A stretch of DNA of 7,528 nt from Candidatus Woesebacteria bacterium (GTDB taxonomy: Bacteria; Patescibacteriota; Microgenomatia; UBA8517). The position numbers and the translations under genes were made by a program. Of this stretch, positions 5,057 through 7,528 are shown one piece after another. The notes beneath the pieces were generated by a model. That model was not told where the DNA came from, did not search any database, and saw only the letters and a program-made list of their open reading frames with translations. The stretch spans positions 1 through 7,528 of the forward strand of contig JAUYMM010000057.1 in NCBI GenBank assembly GCA_030699485.1. The letters are read 5' to 3'. Each line of letters begins with the position of its first letter. Position 1 is the first letter of the stretch.

Positions 5057-5473
5057 TTACTTCACTGCATCGGCTAGAAGTTCCACTCCCATTTTCTTAA
5101 AATCTTCGTCAAATGAAAATATATATTTAATTTTATTTCTTTTCATTGCAATTACACTTGAACAATCTATAAATGAAATATTTTTAGATTTTACTTTTGC
5201 AAAAAATTTTCTTGTTTCTGCGTGAATCGATTCATCAATAAAAATTTCCTTCGCATAAGTTTTTAGTTCTTTCAAAAATTCCATAGCTTCATCTTTTCCA
5301 AGCTTTCTTGAAATTACAGTTAATGACTCTGCGATGATATCTGATGAAGTAAATAATGAAGTTTTTTGTTCAATTAATATTTTTAAAAGTTTTAGAGCTT
5401 TTTCATGTGTTGAATCAGTATCATCTTTTAAGGCGACAAAAACATTTGTGTCAATAAAAACCTTAGAAATCAT
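5057..5473 (-). CDS. vapC: PIN-domain ribonuclease toxin (VapC family)
   Basis: 138 residues from the chosen start. VapC toxins are Mg2+-dependent RNases that cut tRNA or rRNA until bound by VapB. The PIN acidic residues are in place: D8 in KVFIDTNVF, E49 in SSDIIAES, D103 in FIDCSSVIA, and D122/D124 in FSFDEDF. Length is typical for the family. I chose ATG 5473 because the PIN strand starts directly after it and it overlaps the last codons of vapB by 11 bp, the usual arrangement for translational coupling. In-frame ATGs at 5509, 5488 and 5479 are possible but lie deeper inside vapB. The gene is expressed from the vapB promoter and runs convergently into tRNA-Ile with no terminator between them. 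The target RNA cannot be read from the sequence. Confidence 0.88.
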   Translation of the reverse strand: MISKVFIDTNVFVALKDDTDSTHEKALKLLKILIEQKTSLFTSSDIIAESLTVISRKLGKDEAMEFLKELKTYAKEIFIDESIHAETRKFFAKVKSKNISFIDCSSVIAMKRNKIKYIFSFDEDFKKMGVELLADAVK

Positions 5474-5717
5474 ATGCATATTTATCATATTCAGAATTGC
5501 CTGGTCCACTTACAGGTTTACTTGCCCATTTCATAAGCGCTTCAGCCTGAGATAAAGCTATTTTTTTATGTTTTTTAATTTTTACTTTTTCTAACTTAAT
5601 ATTTTCAAAAATCATTTCTCTCACTTTTTCAGACATAGAAGCATTATAGAAAGCTGCGATTTCTTGCAGTTCTTGCTTTATGGTATCGTCCAGCATTAAT
5701 TGTGTTCTAACTAACAT
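5463..5717 (-). CDS. vapB: Ribbon-helix-helix antitoxin (VapB-like)
   Basis: 84 residues. The N-terminal segment VRTQLMLDDTIKQELQEIAAFYNASMSEKVREMI (about residues 3-36) reads as a strand plus two helices of the ribbon-helix-helix DNA-binding fold. The C-terminal tail, acidic and aromatic (YDKYAYDF), resembles the toxin-wrapping tails of VapB antitoxins. It should bind and silence the toxin encoded immediately downstream and repress its own promoter. The start could also be TTG 5723, two codons upstream; ATG 5717 is preferred because a -10-like TAGTAT ends 5 nt before it. Direct repeats over the start region are candidate operator sites. Confidence 0.85.
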   Translation of the reverse strand: MLVRTQLMLDDTIKQELQEIAAFYNASMSEKVREMIFENIKLEKVKIKKHKKIALSQAEALMKWASKPVSGPGNSEYDKYAYDF

Positions 5718-5736
5718 ACACAATACTATTACACAA
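5717..5736. promoter_or_regulatory. Direct repeats at the vapB start, candidate VapB operator
   Basis: TACACAA occurs at 5717-5723 and 5730-5736, a 13-bp period, covering the proposed -10 region and start codon. Ribbon-helix-helix antitoxins usually bind short repeated sites in their own promoter. The role is inferred. Confidence 0.4.
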
Positions 5737-5753
5737 CTTTATATTTTTGTCAA
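5723..5753 (-). promoter_or_regulatory. vapBC promoter
   Basis: A perfect -35 TTGACA lies at 5748-5753. The -10 is ambiguous: TAGTAT (5723-5728, spacing 19, 5 nt from the ATG) or TAATAG (5726-5731, spacing 16). TATAAA (5738-5743) with TTGAAT upstream is a third option. The first would give a leaderless mRNA. Confidence 0.5.
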
Positions 5754-5760
5754 TACACTA

Positions 5761-5788
5761 TTCAACATCGGCTCTTTAGCTGTATAAT
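5761..5788 (+). promoter_or_regulatory. Promoter of the coupling-ATPase gene, probably leaderless
   Basis: A perfect -10 TATAAT (5783-5788) ends 6 nt before the ATG at 5795. The -35 is poor (TTCAAC at 5761-5766, 16-bp spacing). No Shine-Dalgarno sequence precedes the ATG. The region is shared with the divergent vapBC promoter, so VapB binding could affect both. Confidence 0.5.
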
Positions 5789-5794
5789 AAAACC

Positions 5795-7528
5795 ATGTCC
5801 AAGTTAGTTACAATTTCTTTAAAACTTCCTCGCAATATTGAGGTGACTCCTGAGGCTGCAAAAACCTTCCTTTCAACACTCACTTCTATTAACAATATCT
5901 CCTCTTTTCAAAAGTTGTTTGGTGCAAAAACTGATGCTTTGTCTCTTGAAATAGTAACTATTAATCAACAAATCCAGTTCCTGGTAACAGCCGATCATGA
6001 TTTAATTCAATTTATTCAAACACAACTACAAAGTAATTACCCACTCGTCATTATGCAAAAAATTAATGATCCGTTGGAAATGGATGGAGTAAGTAACCAG
6101 TTTCACTGTAAAAGTTTAAAACTTAAAAATGGTTCATATTACCCCATTGCAACATATGACAAATTTACAGACATTGATCCAATGGCTTCCATCCTTTCAG
6201 TTTTGTCAAAATCTGAAAGTAATGAGGTATCAATGGTGCAATTAGCACTTGAGGCAACTGGTTCAAATTGGCAAAGCAAAGGCGCCTCATATGCTGATTT
6301 TGGAACAAAAAATGAAGATGGAACTTATTCCCCAAGGTCGGATAAAAATATAATAGTTGAGAAGATTTCTTACCCAGGCTTTAAGGCTTCAATACGTGTT
6401 GCCTCAACATCAAATAAAACCCTAAACGAACTTTATTCTTCTTTTAATGTATATGCCAGGTCAGATGGAAACAGTCTTGTTTTAAAAAAGACTGGCGTGT
6501 TTGGAAAATCAAAAATAGTTACTAATTTAATTGAAAGAAAAGTTGTTGGAAATGACATATTAAACATTATGGAACTTGCAACAATCTGGCATTTACCATC
6601 AGATAAAATAAAAACTGCTACAATTGCTTGGGGTACTTCTGTTCTTTCTGAACCACCAGAAAATCTTCCTAATGCAATCACTGCAACAGATGAAGATAAA
6701 CAACATATTAATTTTTTTGCTAAAACTGTATTTAAAAACAGAGATACTATTTTTGGAATTAAAGACGTAGATAGAAGAAGGCACATTTGGTGCATTGGTA
6801 AAACTGGAACCGGAAAGTCAACTTGCCTAGAAAATATGGCAATTGATGATATGAAAAAAGATAGAGGGATTTGCTATATTGATCCGCATGGAGATGCTTG
6901 TGAAATACTACTTGATTATGTACCAAAAAAAAGAATAAATGATGTAATTTATTTTAATCCTGCTGATAGTCAATACCCTATTACTATTAACCCACTTGAG
7001 GTTAGAAATAAAGAGGAAGCAGAACTGGTTGTCTCTGGCTTAATGGCCATATTTACCAAAGTTTGGGCAAATGTCTGGTCTGCTAGGATGGAATATATTT
7101 TAAGAAATGCATTTTTGACTCTTGCTGAAGTTCCAGGATCAACATTGGCAGATGTCTTGTCTCTTATCTCAAACCAAGGATATCGTGCAAAAGTTGTGGA
7201 AAAATTGGCTGACAAAGCACTTGTTAATTTCTGGAGAGATGAATTTGATAAGATGCCACCCAATTTACAAAAAGAGGCAATAGCTCCAATTCAAAATAAA
7301 GTTGGTCAATTTGTCACTTCCCCAATGATAAGACGTGTTATAGGTAACGCTAAATCTACAATTGCTCTAGATGATGTGATGAATGATGGAAAAATAATCC
7401 TAGCTAATTTATCCCAAGGAAAATTGGGAGAAGATAATTCAGCACTACTTGGAGCAATGCTTATTACAAAACTTCAACTTGTTGCAATGCGTAGAGTAAA
7501 TATTGATGAGGAAAAAAGACGAGATTTT
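5795..7528 (+). CDS. P-loop ATPase of the VirD4/TraG/HerA type, conjugation coupling-like (3' end outside window)
   Basis: 578 codons, open to the right edge with no stop. Such ATPases form hexameric motors that pump DNA or protein, often as coupling proteins of type IV secretion systems. Residues 1 to about 320 have no motif I recognise; they fit the long N-terminal region of Patescibacteria proteins annotated as type IV coupling ATPases. Walker A is GKTGTGKST at 335-343, followed by the ICYIDPHGD element (359-367), then TINPLE and the helical region typical of TraG/VirD4 families. The sequence stops at EEKRRDF, just before the place where Walker B (hydrophobics then DE) is expected, so ATPase competence cannot be fully checked. 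I see no transmembrane segment near the N-terminus, unlike classical VirD4, so a soluble HerA-like role is also possible. The start is set by the -10 element 6 nt upstream. It is divergent from vapBC. Confidence 0.85.
   Translation, partial: MSKLVTISLKLPRNIEVTPEAAKTFLSTLTSINNISSFQKLFGAKTDALSLEIVTINQQIQFLVTADHDLIQFIQTQLQSNYPLVIMQKINDPLEMDGVSNQFHCKSLKLKNGSYYPIATYDKFTDIDPMASILSVLSKSESNEVSMVQLALEATGSNWQSKGASYADFGTKNEDGTYSPRSDKNIIVEKISYPGFKASIRVASTSNKTLNELYSSFNVYARSDGNSLVLKKTGVFGKSKIVTNLIERKVVGNDILNIMELATIWHLPSDKIKTATIAWGTSVLSEPPENLPNAITATDEDKQHINFFAKTVFKNRDTIFGIKDVDRRRHIWCIGKTGTGKSTCLENMAIDDMKKDRGICYIDPHGDACEILLDYVPKKRINDVIYFNPADSQYPITINPLEVRNKEEAELVVSGLMAIFTKVWANVWSARMEYILRNAFLTLAEVPGSTLADVLSLISNQGYRAKVVEKLADKALVNFWRDEFDKMPPNLQKEAIAPIQNKVGQFVTSPMIRRVIGNAKSTIALDDVMNDGKIILANLSQGKLGEDNSALLGAMLITKLQLVAMRRVNIDEEKRRDF

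Noticed and set aside
5334..5555. 73-codon plus-strand ORF
   Set aside because: It is antisense to the well-supported vapBC pair and has no motif of its own.
6433..7263. Three minus-strand ORFs of 61-120 codons
   Set aside because: They are antisense to the long uninterrupted ATPase frame, which has Walker A and family elements.

Overview
The window looks like a chromosomal piece from a member of the Candidate Phyla Radiation (Patescibacteria). The clues are a 23S rRNA gene split by several group I introns with a LAGLIDADG endonuclease, AT-rich intergenic DNA, apparently leaderless genes, and a conjugative-coupling-type ATPase of a form common in that group. This placement is an inference from gene style; no database search was possible.

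Left half (1-4167, all on the minus strand). The gene order in transcription is tRNA-Ala(UGC), a spacer of about 277 bp with a boxA-like antitermination element and several hairpins, then the 23S rRNA gene. The 23S gene runs off the left edge at about E. coli position 2086. Three consecutive group I introns interrupt it around helices 69-71. By alignment to E. coli they follow U1917 (1516-1797), U1931 (1188-1501) and U1943 (142-1175). The exons between them are only 14 and 12 nt. The last intron carries a LAGLIDADG homing endonuclease gene whose reading frame runs through ribozyme core sequence at both ends. Joining the exons gives a continuous bacterial 23S sequence.

Middle (4168-4380). Upstream of tRNA-Ala lies a strong sigma70-type promoter, a short leader with an 18-codon ORF, and an intrinsic terminator ending 14 bp before the tRNA gene. 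The first nucleotides of the predicted transcript can pair with the 5' arm of that terminator, which suggests an attenuator controlling the tRNA-Ala/23S transcript. No 16S gene appears upstream: unrelated genes follow instead, so 16S and 23S are not adjacent in the usual way.

Right half (4374-7528). This holds a small three-helix membrane protein of unknown function (minus strand), three 23-bp tandem repeats, tRNA-Ile(GAU) (plus strand), a VapBC-type toxin-antitoxin pair (minus strand, convergent with tRNA-Ile), and the first 578 codons of a P-loop ATPase of the VirD4/TraG/HerA type (plus strand). The ATPase is cut off by the right edge. The promoters proposed for the membrane protein, vapB and the ATPase have their -10 elements 5-6 nt from the start codon, so these mRNAs are probably leaderless.

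The best candidates for something new are the triple-intron array with micro-exons and the putative attenuator in front of the rRNA transcript.
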